Positions 23,430 through 31,099 are shown, numbered from the stretch's first letter. The stretch is 64,000 nucleotides of DNA from Hypericibacter adhaerens (GCF_008728835.1 NZ_CP042582.1:4142217-4206216); one strand, 5' to 3'. Program-made: numbers and translations. Notes: generated by a model not told the origin, from the letters alone.

Positions 23430-23807
23430 ATGGATACCGGCATGCCCCCGACGACACCGGCTCCCCCTGGGCCACCTGCCCCGCCTGAACTCGAACCAAT
23501 CACCTGGATGTGCAGCGGCGGCGTCCACTACTTGGATGAAGGTGGGCGGCGCTACATTCACATGCATGGGCTTCACTTCTACGTCGACCAGGCTCCGCAA
23601 GAGATGGACGCCTTGCTAGCGATCAACTGGCCGAACCCCAGCTACCCGACGAGATTGTTTCTTCCCGCCAGTCTCGGCCATGGCCTCAATTGGCATGAGA
23701 CCGCCTATATCCTCGGCCGCTCTTGGGTCACTTGGTCGTGGAAGGACGTTAAGGCGGACCAAGCCCCCGTCGCGATCCTCGCCGACCACTTGGCGGCTTT
23801 CCGATGA
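23430..23807 (+). CDS. E2-like (UBC-fold) protein, 125 aa
   Basis: After a Pro-rich start (residues 5-23) the sequence has the order expected of prokaryotic E2 relatives: YIHMHGLHFYVD, MDALLAINWPNPSYPTRLFL, then HGLNWHETAYILGRSWVTWS and a final helix PVAILADHLAAF. The YPTRLFLP and GLNWHE-x-W pattern matches the beta-sheet and active-site loop of the UBC fold. The only Cys is C28, far from the place of the usual catalytic Cys, so it may be a non-catalytic scaffold or use another residue. It overlaps the JAB-E1 gene by four bases (ATGA). Confidence 0.7.
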   Translation: MDTGMPPTTPAPPGPPAPPELEPITWMCSGGVHYLDEGGRRYIHMHGLHFYVDQAPQEMDALLAINWPNPSYPTRLFLPASLGHGLNWHETAYILGRSWVTWSWKDVKADQAPVAILADHLAAFR

Positions 23808-25153
23808 CCCCCATCCTGCGCTGCCCCACACAGCTTCTTGACGAAATCCGCCGTGACCTTTCTCGGCCGCACGCTTTTGCGGCCGAGCGGGTCGGCTTCT
23901 TATCAGTCAGGCCCGCTGCCACGCGCCGGAGCTTGGTTCTTATTGTTGAAGCATATCACCCTGTTGCCGACGCGGATTACCTCAGGGACCGATCCGTCGG
24001 CGCGATGATGGGACCTGATGCAATACGCAAGGCGCTCGACATCGCGCTCTTACAGAATGTCGGCATGTTCCACATTCACATGCATGAGCACACCGGACGC
24101 CCTAGTTTCAGCCGCACGGATCTCCGTGAACAGGACAAGTTCGTTCTGGATTTCTTTAAAGTCTGCCCAACGATGCCCCACGGCGCCGTTGTACTTAGTC
24201 ACGACCTCGCAGCCGGACGTGTGTGGATCAGCCCGAATGAGGTCGAGCCATTTGCAGAGCTAAATTTCATGGGCTCCCCGGCCACAATCCACGTCTTCTC
24301 ACCAAATACCCCACCCGTCGATAACGGCACTGACTTCAGTCGCCAGAGCTTCCTTGGGCCACATTCCGATCAGCTCTTCGCCAACATTCGTGCGCTTGTG
24401 GTGGGCGCCGGGGGCGGCGGCTCGCCGATTTGCCAGCAACTCGCGCACATTGGCATAGGCAACATCCGAGTCGTTGATCCTCAGGAGATCGAGCCAAGCA
24501 ACCTCAATCGCCTAGTCGGGGCGACTGCCCTCGACGTGAAGCGCAGAGCACCCAAAGTGGAGATCGCCGACCGACACATCCGCGATATTCGGCCATGGAT
24601 TGAGGTGATGCCTAGGCAAAAGCCGTGGCAGGAAGCCGACGACTTGCTTATCGATGCCCATGTTGTTTTCGGCTGCGTCGACGGCTACCGGCAGCGCATG
24701 TACCTCGAAAGCGCCTGCCGACGTTATGGTGTGCCTTACATAGACATCGGTATGGACGTCACCAGGATTGCCGAGCAGCACTACGCCGTAGCTGGCCAGA
24801 TGATCGCTTCGCTGCCTGGTCAGCCGTGCATGAAATGCCTTGGATTTCTCACCCAAGACCGGCTCGACCAAGAGGAGAATGATTATGGCGCCGCTGGCGG
24901 TGTTCCGCAGGTCATCTGGACCAACAGCACTCTCGCTTCATTGGCCGTCGGCACCTTCGTGCGCATGTTCACGCCGTGGTTTTCCTATGCGGCCTGCTAT
25001 GAATGGCTCGAACTCGACGGCAATAGTCAGACAGTGTCCACAAGCCAGCAGCCACAATTCAATATTAAGGGACCTTGCCGGCATTTTCCGGCTAAGGATT
25101 TAGGCGACCCATTTTTCGACGTAACGACACTCAGCATTCAGCGCGACGTCTAG
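23804..25153 (+). CDS. JAB protease-E1 (ThiF) fusion protein, 449 aa
   Basis: Residues 1-165 form a JAB/JAMM metalloprotease: E28 in ERVGFL, then H92-M-H94 followed by S103-x-x-D106 (HMHEHTGRPSFSRTD). Residues about 185-425 form a ThiF/E1 domain: VVGAGGGGSPICQQLAHIGI with the ATP-binding Gly loop, VVDPQEIEPSNLNRL, and a P-C342-M-K-C345 motif that may hold the catalytic or zinc-binding Cys. Together they would process the Gly-Gly-Ala-Ser end of the ubiquitin-like protein and adenylate it, as well as remove it from targets. JAB-E1 fusions next to ubiquitin-like and E2-like genes are known in bacterial Bil/Bub-type systems. Confidence 0.88.
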   Translation: MTPILRCPTQLLDEIRRDLSRPHAFAAERVGFLSVRPAATRRSLVLIVEAYHPVADADYLRDRSVGAMMGPDAIRKALDIALLQNVGMFHIHMHEHTGRPSFSRTDLREQDKFVLDFFKVCPTMPHGAVVLSHDLAAGRVWISPNEVEPFAELNFMGSPATIHVFSPNTPPVDNGTDFSRQSFLGPHSDQLFANIRALVVGAGGGGSPICQQLAHIGIGNIRVVDPQEIEPSNLNRLVGATALDVKRRAPKVEIADRHIRDIRPWIEVMPRQKPWQEADDLLIDAHVVFGCVDGYRQRMYLESACRRYGVPYIDIGMDVTRIAEQHYAVAGQMIASLPGQPCMKCLGFLTQDRLDQEENDYGAAGGVPQVIWTNSTLASLAVGTFVRMFTPWFSYAACYEWLELDGNSQTVSTSQQPQFNIKGPCRHFPAKDLGDPFFDVTTLSIQRDV

Positions 25154-25250
25154 GTGGCTGAGCTTTGCAGCTATTGCGCCAGAAAGACTTTGACTGTGTT
25201 TGTTCGGCAACGTTGCTTCCGTGTCCACGTTTTGAACCCGCCCTGGCAAA

Positions 25251-25510
25251 TAAGCCCGCATCTGCCCCGTCTCGTCCCGCTCGAAGTAACACAGCTTCAC
25301 CTGCTACCGCATCGCATTGCCTCTTGTTTTCGGAATCCTCTCCGTCTGCGCCTGTCCTCCAAAGCGTTGGCGCAGGAGGAATAGTGGCAAAGGAAATGAT
25401 CTAAACCACCCACCCCTTGTCCCGCTTCGGCAGCGTCCGCGCGCCGTCGCGCAGCTGCGCCAGACCGACCGCGAGATAGCGGAACGCATCCGCCCCGTGG
25501 CTCGACCAGT
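25251..25510. repeat. Direct duplication flanking the Ubl cassette, right copy
   Basis: Matches 21876-22135. It contains the intact terminase 3' end (from 25401), the same inverted-repeat element around TGTCCTCCAAAGCGTTGGCG, and a broken start of the 100-aa gene. Confidence 0.85.
25252..25312 (-). pseudogene. Broken copy of the 100-aa phage gene start
   Basis: From the ATG at 25312 the - strand reads M-R-stop-Q-V-K-L-C-YFERDETGQMRA. It matches MRQQVTLGYFERDEAGRMRA of the intact gene at 21936 but has a TAG at codon 3, and the similarity ends at about 25251. It is therefore a dead remnant. Confidence 0.8.
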
Positions 25511-26756
25511 CATGGACGGGCCGCGCCCGATAGGCCCGGAGCTTCTCGTCATAATCGCGCCGGTAGTGGCGCAGCGCCGCGAGGCCGGCGGCGCAGGCGT
25601 CGCGGTCGAACCAGCAGCGCGGCAGCAGCAGCCGGGCCGCATTGACGCCGTCCTCGATCCGCAAGGCCGGCAGCACGCGGGCCCGGAGGCCCAGCGAGGC
25701 CAGCGTCTCGATCCGGCTCACGCCCGTGCCCAGCTCGCGCACCTCGGCGTCATGCGGCAACCAGTGCTCGCCATAGACGAACCCGCGTTGCTGCAGCACC
25801 CGGACGTAATGCTCGAGCCCCTCGCCCGAAGCCTCGTAATAGCCGACGAGCCGCACCTCGGCCCCTGCGGCCTGCGCGAACCAGATCGCGGTCGAATCGT
25901 CCATGCTGAGGTCCCAGGCGGTATGGACCGGCAGGCGCGGGTCGCAAGGCACCGCCGCGATCCTGCCCTCCGCCGCCGCCGCCTCGATCAGCCGGCCGTA
26001 ATAGCTGCCGGCCGCCGCGGCCTCGAAGCTGCATTCGAACTCTTGCGCATATTCCTCGGGCGTCATGACGCGTCGCGCCGCCGCCAGCTCCTCGGCCTCG
26101 ATGAGCCCGGTCTCGCTCGCGCGATGCAGCGCCGTGAACCAGTCCGGATCGAGGCGCGCCGCCTCGTAGATCTCGTGGAACCCGTTGCGGCCCTGGGGCG
26201 TGCCGATGAAGATCGCCCAGCCCTGTCGGTCGGCCAGCGCCGGGCGCACCACCTCGCCGAAGATGCGCGGCGCCATCTGGCCATATTCGTCGAACACGAT
26301 CCCGTCGATATAGAGTCCGCGCAGCGCGTCGGGATTGTCGGCGCCGAGGAGCGCGATGCGCGCGCCGTTCGGCAGGTCGATGCGCAGCTCGCCCTCATGG
26401 CGCAGCGCCCCCGGGATCGGCCCGGTGAAATGCTTGAGATAGTCCCAGGCAACGGCCTTGGCCTGGCGATAGGACGGCGCCAGATAGGCGAAACGCGGCC
26501 GGGGCAACAGGCAGCTCGCTGCCGCGCGGATCAGATGATTGACGCAGAGCACCGTCTTGCCGAAGCGCCGATGGCAGACCACCACATTGAAGCGCCGCAT
26601 CTGCTCGTGGAGCGCCTGCTGCATCGGCCTCGGCTCGTAAGGCAGCTCGATCAGCGGTCCTTCCGGTTCTCCGGCACCTGAGCCGTTCGCGGTTTCCCGG
26701 CTTCGCCCCTGGGTTTCTTCGCTGCGGCCGGTTTCTGGTTCTTCGAATCCATCCAT
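25401..26756 (-). CDS. Phage terminase large subunit (451 aa)
   Basis: The ATPase half has Walker A VVVCHRRFGKTVL and Walker B IDGIVFDEYGQM with the coupling GTP segment FIGTPQGRNGFHEIY; the nuclease half has TAWDLSMDDSTAIWF (first Asp) and WLPHDAE and SSHGADAFRYLA, the usual RNase-H-like acidic residues. The enzyme cuts and packages phage DNA through the portal. The ATG at 26756 is chosen; it overlaps the upstream 130-aa gene by 106 bases. In the ancestral order the 100-aa gene and portal followed; the ubiquitin-like cassette now intervenes. Confidence 0.92.
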   Translation of the reverse strand: MDGFEEPETGRSEETQGRSRETANGSGAGEPEGPLIELPYEPRPMQQALHEQMRRFNVVVCHRRFGKTVLCVNHLIRAAASCLLPRPRFAYLAPSYRQAKAVAWDYLKHFTGPIPGALRHEGELRIDLPNGARIALLGADNPDALRGLYIDGIVFDEYGQMAPRIFGEVVRPALADRQGWAIFIGTPQGRNGFHEIYEAARLDPDWFTALHRASETGLIEAEELAAARRVMTPEEYAQEFECSFEAAAAGSYYGRLIEAAAAEGRIAAVPCDPRLPVHTAWDLSMDDSTAIWFAQAAGAEVRLVGYYEASGEGLEHYVRVLQQRGFVYGEHWLPHDAEVRELGTGVSRIETLASLGLRARVLPALRIEDGVNAARLLLPRCWFDRDACAAGLAALRHYRRDYDEKLRAYRARPVHDWSSHGADAFRYLAVGLAQLRDGARTLPKRDKGWVV

Positions 26757-27043
26757 GCGAGGCGAACGACCTGTTCCGATGCCGCGCGCTGGCCGGCCGT
26801 CCGCGCGGCGGCGCTTTCCTTCCCGGGCACGGCGCCGAGCGCCCAGTCGATGATGTTCATGGCCGCGGTGATGCGGGCGGCGGGCGGCGACGCCGTGTCC
26901 CGGGCGACGCCCGCCAGCGCCCGCATCGCCACGCGGCATCTGTTGCGGGCGAGCCGGCGCACATACTGCTCGTTGGATTCCGAGTCCGCCGTGGCGTCGC
27001 GCTGCCGGCGGGGCGGCGACCGGCGACTGTCATTCTCGGTCAT
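26651..27043 (-). CDS. Terminase small subunit-like protein, 130 aa
   Basis: Helical N-terminal part (NEQYVRRLARNRCRVAMRAL, AARITAAMNIIDWALG) followed by a basic, Pro/Lys-rich tail. Its position directly before the large terminase gene, with overlap, and the helical DNA-binding look fit a small terminase subunit, but no signature proves this. The 3' quarter overlaps the large terminase in another frame. Its start overlaps the stop of the 186-aa gene by four bases. Confidence 0.55.
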   Translation of the reverse strand: MTENDSRRSPPRRQRDATADSESNEQYVRRLARNRCRVAMRALAGVARDTASPPAARITAAMNIIDWALGAVPGKESAAARTAGQRAASEQVVRLAWMDSKNQKPAAAKKPRGEAGKPRTAQVPENRKDR

Positions 27044-27600
27044 CGACGACGCTCCGCCATGCCATAGAGCTGCGCCAGCGCGTCGAGTCCGAGGACGATG
27101 GCGCTGCGCTGCTGCGCATCGCGCCGCCCTTGCGCCGGATGGGCCATGGCGGCCCGGCGCCCCGGGCCTTGTGGCTCGAGGAACGACGGCCACTGGGCGA
27201 ACACCGCGACGTTCTCGGTCGCCCGCGCCACCGTGGCACCTTCCCGGAGCAGCCGGCGCTTGCCGCGGAGATAGAGACGATGAGCCAGGGCGAGGAAATC
27301 CTCGTCGCTCTCGACCGGCACCGGCGCCGCGTTCATCGCGAGCTGCTCGTAATGCGCGTTGGTGCTGAGATGCGGCCAGCGCACCGCCTTGCGGTAGAGC
27401 CAGGCATAGTAGCGGCCGGCCTGGGCCTGCCAGGGTTCGATCATCGCCTTCGCGGCCATGAGCGCCAGCGGGTCCTCCGCCAGGGACGGATCGGCGCCAC
27501 CCGCCCGCAGGGCGCGGTGGCGCTGCAGCTCGGGCGTGCCGGGATCGATCCGGGGCGGATGCTTGCGCGGCCGGCCGCGCCGGCGGGGAGTTTCCGTCAT
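27040..27600 (-). CDS. Phage protein with AT-hook-like start, 186 aa
   Basis: Residues 5-15 read PRRRGRPRKHPP, an AT-hook-type minor-groove binding motif. The rest is helical with WQAQAGRYYAWLYRKAVRWP and EDFLALAHRLYLRGKRRLL. A role in DNA recognition for packaging is possible given the terminase neighbours, but this is inference. It is coupled to the next gene through ATGA. Confidence 0.6.
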   Translation of the reverse strand: MTETPRRRGRPRKHPPRIDPGTPELQRHRALRAGGADPSLAEDPLALMAAKAMIEPWQAQAGRYYAWLYRKAVRWPHLSTNAHYEQLAMNAAPVPVESDEDFLALAHRLYLRGKRRLLREGATVARATENVAVFAQWPSFLEPQGPGRRAAMAHPAQGRRDAQQRSAIVLGLDALAQLYGMAERRR

Positions 27601-27618
27601 GCGCGAGACCGCTCCGCC

Positions 27619-27843
27619 CTATTCCAGCTCCTCCTCGTCGAGCCCCAGCGCCCAGCGCTTGGCCCATTCGATCAGCCAGAGGGCGCGCTCGGCGGTCATC
27701 TCGCTGTTGATCACCTCGAACGCACCGTCGGCGGTGACGCCAAGCCCGATCACATCCTCCCATTCGACCTTGGCGATCTCGGCCGCGGCCTGCTCGGGCT
27801 TCAGCGTATCGGACAGCGGGAAATCGACGACGGGTGACGACAT
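27619..27843 (-). CDS. Small phage protein, 74 aa (head of packaging operon)
   Basis: An acidic protein MSSPVVDFPLSDTLKPEQAA ... AERALWLIEWAKRWALGLDE. The function is unknown. It is the first recognisable gene after the leftward promoter at 28067-28095 and precedes the AT-hook protein by 18 bp. The ATG at 27843 is used; longer frames are Arg/Pro-rich and unconvincing. Confidence 0.6.
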   Translation of the reverse strand: MSSPVVDFPLSDTLKPEQAAAEIAKVEWEDVIGLGVTADGAFEVINSEMTAERALWLIEWAKRWALGLDEEELE

Positions 27844-28066
27844 GCGCTCTCCTCGGGATGACAGGGCTGTGGGAATGGCACGATCGGACGAACGAAGGCG
27901 ATCGACGGCGTCCCGGGGCCCCGGAGCGAGCCGCCGGTCTGCCTGGGCGGCCGGATGCGGCCCGGCCTCGAAGCACATGGCCCGGCCTCCGTCAAAGGCG
28001 TCGAACGATTGCGGATGGATGAGCTGGCGAGACGGGTTCTGCGCCCGTTCCCCGCGAGCATACGCA

Positions 28067-28095
28067 TTTCTACAAAAATCCTACCGCAAAGTCAA
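28067..28095 (-). promoter_or_regulatory. Leftward promoter of the packaging operon
   Basis: On the - strand TTGACT (complement of 28090-28095) and TAGAAA (complement of 28067-28072) with exactly 17 bases between. The first gene lies about 225 bases downstream; nothing convincing is seen in that leader. The -35 box sits inside the inverted repeat at 28085-28106. Confidence 0.55.
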
Positions 28096-28106
28096 GTGAT
28101 TTTGCG
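28085..28106. promoter_or_regulatory. Candidate operator of the CI-like repressor
   Basis: CGCAAA and TTTGCG are separated by ten bases and overlap the leftward -35 box. A TTTTGCG half also occurs in the promoter at 28982-29010, so the repressor may act at both. Confidence 0.45.
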
Positions 28107-28141
28107 TTTGAAACTTATCCACAAGCCTGCTAAGAGGAAGC

Positions 28142-28843
28142 ATGAGCGAAATTTCCGAAGCCGCCCGGCGGCTCAAGCAGTTGCGCGAGCGATCCGGGCT
28201 CTCCATGCGCCAGGTCGCCGATGCGCTCGGCTGGTCGCTGACCCGCTATCAGCATTACGAGGACCGCTACAAGCGGCGCTGGCTCCCGCTCGATCTGGCG
28301 CGCCAGCTCGGCGGCCTGTTCGAGAGCCGCGGCATCGACCCGCAGGAGCTCCTGGCGCTCGCGGGCCTCGAGGCGCCCGATCTTCCGGCCCCACGCATGG
28401 GCCCCGTCTCGGGGCCGGCCCTGAGTGCCCGCGACCTGGTGACGGCGCCGCCGGGCCTCGGCCGCGACTTGCCGGTGCTGGGCGCCGTCAAGGGCGGCTC
28501 GGAGGGTTTCTACTTCAACGAAGGCGAGGCCAAGGAATACGTGCTGCGGCCCACGGGCCTGCAGGGCGTTGCCAACGCCTTCGCGCTCTATGTCGATGGC
28601 GACAGCATGGAGCCCCGCTATTTCGCCGGCGAGATGCTCTATGTGAATCCCAACCGGCCGATCACCAAGGGCTGCTTCGTCGCGATCGAGCTCGCCGACG
28701 GCCAGGGCCTGATCAAGCAGTTCCTGCGCCGCAGCGACGACCTCATCGTGCTGCGCCAGTTCAACCCGCCCAAGGATCTCCGCCTCGCCGCCCGCGACGT
28801 GAAGCGCCTCTACCGCATCACCGGCTCCGCCGAGACGAGCTGA
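28142..28843 (+). CDS. CI-like phage repressor (HTH + S24 peptidase-like), 233 aa
   Basis: Residues 8-60 are a Cro/CI-type helix-turn-helix (LKQLRERSGLSMRQVADALG, RYQHYEDRYKRRWLPLDLAR). Residues about 105-230 are the LexA/S24 domain, with VDGDSMEPRYFAGE carrying the catalytic Ser and LIKQFLRRSDD the Lys; LGAVKGG at about 115 is a possible self-cleavage region. It should keep the leftward virion operon silent and respond to the SOS signal through RecA. It reads rightward, divergent from the operon it probably controls. It seems intact. Confidence 0.88.
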   Translation: MSEISEAARRLKQLRERSGLSMRQVADALGWSLTRYQHYEDRYKRRWLPLDLARQLGGLFESRGIDPQELLALAGLEAPDLPAPRMGPVSGPALSARDLVTAPPGLGRDLPVLGAVKGGSEGFYFNEGEAKEYVLRPTGLQGVANAFALYVDGDSMEPRYFAGEMLYVNPNRPITKGCFVAIELADGQGLIKQFLRRSDDLIVLRQFNPPKDLRLAARDVKRLYRITGSAETS

Positions 28844-28859
28844 TCGCGAGCGTTCTATC

Positions 28860-28950
28860 CCTTCCCCGTTCCCGGGGGAGGGTGAGGGAGGGAAAGGCAC
28901 GACAAACACCTCACCCCCTCCCCTTGCGGGAGGGGGTAGGGGGAGGGGCG
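28860..28950. repeat. Two family 1 palindromic repeats
   Basis: CCTTCCCCGTTCCCGGGGGAGGG and CCCCTCCCCTTGCGGGAGGG with GTAGGGGGAGGGG, separated by about 25 bases. They follow the repressor gene and may terminate it. Confidence 0.7.
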
Positions 28951-28981
28951 CGAGCGCTCGATCGTTGCTGCAGAATCTCTC

Positions 28982-29010
28982 TTGCCCAACATACGTCTTT
29001 TGCGTATAAT
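28982..29010 (+). promoter_or_regulatory. Strong sigma-70 type promoter
   Basis: TTGCCC (28982-28987), 17 bases, TATAAT (29005-29010). The spacer contains ATACG...CGTAT arms around TCTTTTG. It serves the 113-aa gene. Confidence 0.65.
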
Positions 29011-29062
29011 CCGCCGCGAAAAACCACACGCCACCGCAACCCGCGAAACAGGGAGATCGGCC

Positions 29063-29404
29063 ATGCCGAGAGGCTTCGTCGCGCGCGAGCTCAGCATCCT
29101 GGCTTATGCCAACGGCTTCACGCTCTGGCACTACCGCACCAACGACAAGCCCGAGCTCGTCCTGTCGACCGAATGCGGCAATCCCGACTACACCGGCTAT
29201 TTCGCGCCCGCCTGCGATCTCCTGCGGCGCGGCGACCAGGTCATCGTCAGCTTCGGCGGCGGCCCCGAACCCGATCTCATGACGCTCATCGTCACCGAGG
29301 CCGTGCCTTGCGGCTACGTCACGGTCCGGCCGCTGGGCGGCGCCAAGCTGCCGGAATCCGTTCCCGCCCCCGTCGCCACTGCCGAATTCGCGCCGGCTGG
29401 ATAG
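29063..29404 (+). CDS. Phage-associated protein, 113 aa
   Basis: Starts MPRGFVARELSILAYANGFTLWHYRT. From memory, the RELSxLAYANGFTLWHY block is found in small proteins linked to capsid genes of many prophages; the function is unknown. The centre (GYFAPACDLLRRGDQVIVSFGGG) suggests a small beta domain. AGGGAG lies seven bases before the ATG at 29063. It is the last phage-like gene on the right, ends in a hairpin, and marks the likely prophage boundary. Confidence 0.7.
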   Translation: MPRGFVARELSILAYANGFTLWHYRTNDKPELVLSTECGNPDYTGYFAPACDLLRRGDQVIVSFGGGPEPDLMTLIVTEAVPCGYVTVRPLGGAKLPESVPAPVATAEFAPAG

Positions 29405-29414
29405 CCGGCTCGGC

Positions 29415-29438
29415 AGGAGGAGCGCCCCTGCTCCTCCT
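29415..29438 (+). terminator. Hairpin after the last phage gene
   Basis: AGGAGGAGC and GCTCCTCCT form nine perfect pairs around GCCCCT. There is no long T run. It follows the stop at 29404 by ten bases. Confidence 0.6.
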
Positions 29439-29521
29439 GGATCCCCCCAATACCGAGGCCTCGCGAAACGGCCGGACGGCCTCTGGAGAGCCGGCTTGCC
29501 CGAGATGGACCTTCGCGCCGG

Positions 29522-29806
29522 CTAGTTGCTCGGCGCTGGCCCGCCCGTGGTGAGCGTGGCGGGCTGCTGCGGCGGCATCTCCGCCGGCCGAGGCCCGTAG
29601 AATCCGATCATCCGGCCGTACCCGTCCGGCAAAGGCTCCGCATAGCAGTCGGGGCGCGCCAGGGTCTCGTAGCAATAGATCTGCGGCGGCTGCACATAGG
29701 CGACCACCTCCGGCTGCTTGGGCTGACACATGCTGAAGGCCGAGGCGGTGCCGGCAAGCGCCAGCATGGTGAGCGCCTTGGGCCGCTTGGATTCCGCGTT
29801 AACCAT
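29522..29806 (-). CDS. Hypothetical secreted protein, 94 aa
   Basis: A short signal-like segment (ALTMLALAGTASAFSMCQ) precedes a Pro/Gln-rich mature part (EVVAYVQPPQIYCYETLARP, DCYAEPLPDG). The Cys after AFSM could be lipidated, though the lipobox is poor. Such proteins are typical short chromosomal genes in Rhodospirillales-like genomes. It lies between the prophage end and the oxidoreductase gene in the same direction as the latter. Confidence 0.55.
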   Translation of the reverse strand: MVNAESKRPKALTMLALAGTASAFSMCQPKQPEVVAYVQPPQIYCYETLARPDCYAEPLPDGYGRMIGFYGPRPAEMPPQQPATLTTGGPAPSN

Positions 29807-29893
29807 AATCCGCCCCGCTTCTCCTCCGGGTCCGGAGGATCGCGCTGCGGCCTCTCCGGCCCCTGTCCTCGAAAGCCTTCGGCGGTGGAGGCT

Positions 29894-30880
29894 TTATTTC
29901 CTCACATCCACCACGACGCGGCCGCGCACCTTGCCGGCCAGGATCTCGGCGCCCAGCTTGGGCAGGTCGGCCAGCGTCGCCTTCTGGATCATGGCGTCGA
30001 TCTTGTCGCCTGGCAAATCCCGCGCGACCCGCGCCCAGGCCTCCTTGCGGCGGCCCATCGGGCACATCACCGTATCGATGCCGAGGAGATTGACGCCCCG
30101 GAGCAGGAACGGGACCACCGTCGTCTCGAGCTTGGCGCCGCCGGCGAGCCCGCAGGCCGCGACCCCCGCGCCATATTTCAGCGTCGAAAGCACAGTGGCG
30201 AGCGTCGAGCCGCCCACCGCGTCGACGCAACCCGCCCAGCGCTCGCTGTCGAGCGGCTTGCCCGAGGGCGTGGCGATGCTGGCGCGGTCGATGATCTCGG
30301 CCGCGCCCAGCGTCTTCAGATAGTCATGCGTCTCCGCGCGCCCGGTCGAGGCCACGACCTTGTAGCCCAGATTCGCCAGCACCGCGACCGCGACGCTGCC
30401 CACCCCGCCCGCGGCCCCCGTCACCAGCACATCGCCCTTCTGCGGCGTGAGCCCCTCCTTCTCGAGCCCGATGATGCCGAGCATCGCGCAATAGCCCGCC
30501 GTGCCGATCGCCATGGCACGTTCCGGGGTCAGCCCCTGCGGCAGCGCGATCAGCCAGTCGCCTTTGACCCGCGCCTTCTCGGCATAGCCGCCCCAATGGA
30601 TCTCGCCGACGCGCCAGCCATTGAGCATCACCTTGTCGCCCGCCTTCCAGGCGGGATGGCTCGACTGCTCGACCGTGCCGACGAAATCGATGCCGCCGAC
30701 ATGCGGATAGTTGCGCACCAGCCGCCCCAGCCCGCCCAGCACCAGCCCGTCCTTGTAGTTGAGCGTGCTGAGCTCGACCGCGACCGTCACGTCGCCCTGC
30801 GGCAACGCCGATTCCTCGAGCGACTTGATGCTGGCGGAAACCTTTCCGTCCTTCTCTTCGAGCAGCAGGGCCTTGAACAT
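29894..30880 (-). CDS. acuI: Acrylyl-CoA reductase-type NADPH oxidoreductase (AcuI/YhdH)
   Basis: A 328-aa medium-chain dehydrogenase/reductase lacking the zinc ligands of alcohol dehydrogenases. Features are LNYKDGLVLGG near the start, GIDFVGTVEQSSHPAWKAGD, NADPH fold VLVTGAAGGVGSVAVAVLA, and the C-terminal GINLLGIDTVMCP-type block (here GVNLLGIDTVMCPMGRRKEAW) characteristic of the YhdH/AcuI subgroup. AcuI reduces acryloyl-CoA to propionyl-CoA, for example in DMSP or 3-hydroxypropionate metabolism. The ATG at 30880 is used. It is monocistronic or pairs with the small gene downstream. Confidence 0.88.
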   Translation of the reverse strand: MFKALLLEEKDGKVSASIKSLEESALPQGDVTVAVELSTLNYKDGLVLGGLGRLVRNYPHVGGIDFVGTVEQSSHPAWKAGDKVMLNGWRVGEIHWGGYAEKARVKGDWLIALPQGLTPERAMAIGTAGYCAMLGIIGLEKEGLTPQKGDVLVTGAAGGVGSVAVAVLANLGYKVVASTGRAETHDYLKTLGAAEIIDRASIATPSGKPLDSERWAGCVDAVGGSTLATVLSTLKYGAGVAACGLAGGAKLETTVVPFLLRGVNLLGIDTVMCPMGRRKEAWARVARDLPGDKIDAMIQKATLADLPKLGAEILAGKVRGRVVVDVRK

Positions 30881-31031
30881 GGCGACGGGATCGCTCCTTC
30901 GCGGGGGATGAGGGGATTGTCGCCGGCCTGAACCGGCGCGGGGTCGGACTCTGAGCGGAGGCAGAGGCTCCGTCAACCGCCCGGGAAACGTCAGATCAGG
31001 AAGCCTCGGGGGGCTCCCCGCCTCTTTTCAT

Positions 31032-31061
31032 TGTCATCGCCGGACTTGATCCGGCGATCCA
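31032..31061. repeat. Family 2 palindromic repeat
   Basis: TGTCATCGCCGGACTTGATC followed by CGGCGATCCA; the CGCCGGA...TCCGGCG arms form a hairpin around CTTGA. Related copies lie at 40606-40758 and 44441-44513. Confidence 0.7.
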
Positions 31062-31099
31062 GGGCAGAAGGCCCGGTGTCGGAGCCGAAGAGGACCCCT

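Noticed and set aside
1-29404. Gene transfer agent instead of a prophage
   Set aside because: The capsid, portal and adaptor are of SU10/podovirus type, not the Rhodobacter GTA type, and a CI-like repressor with operator is present.
29405-29521. tRNA or attachment site at the right prophage border
   Set aside because: Only a hairpin was found; no tRNA cloverleaf or repeated core could be recognised within the window.
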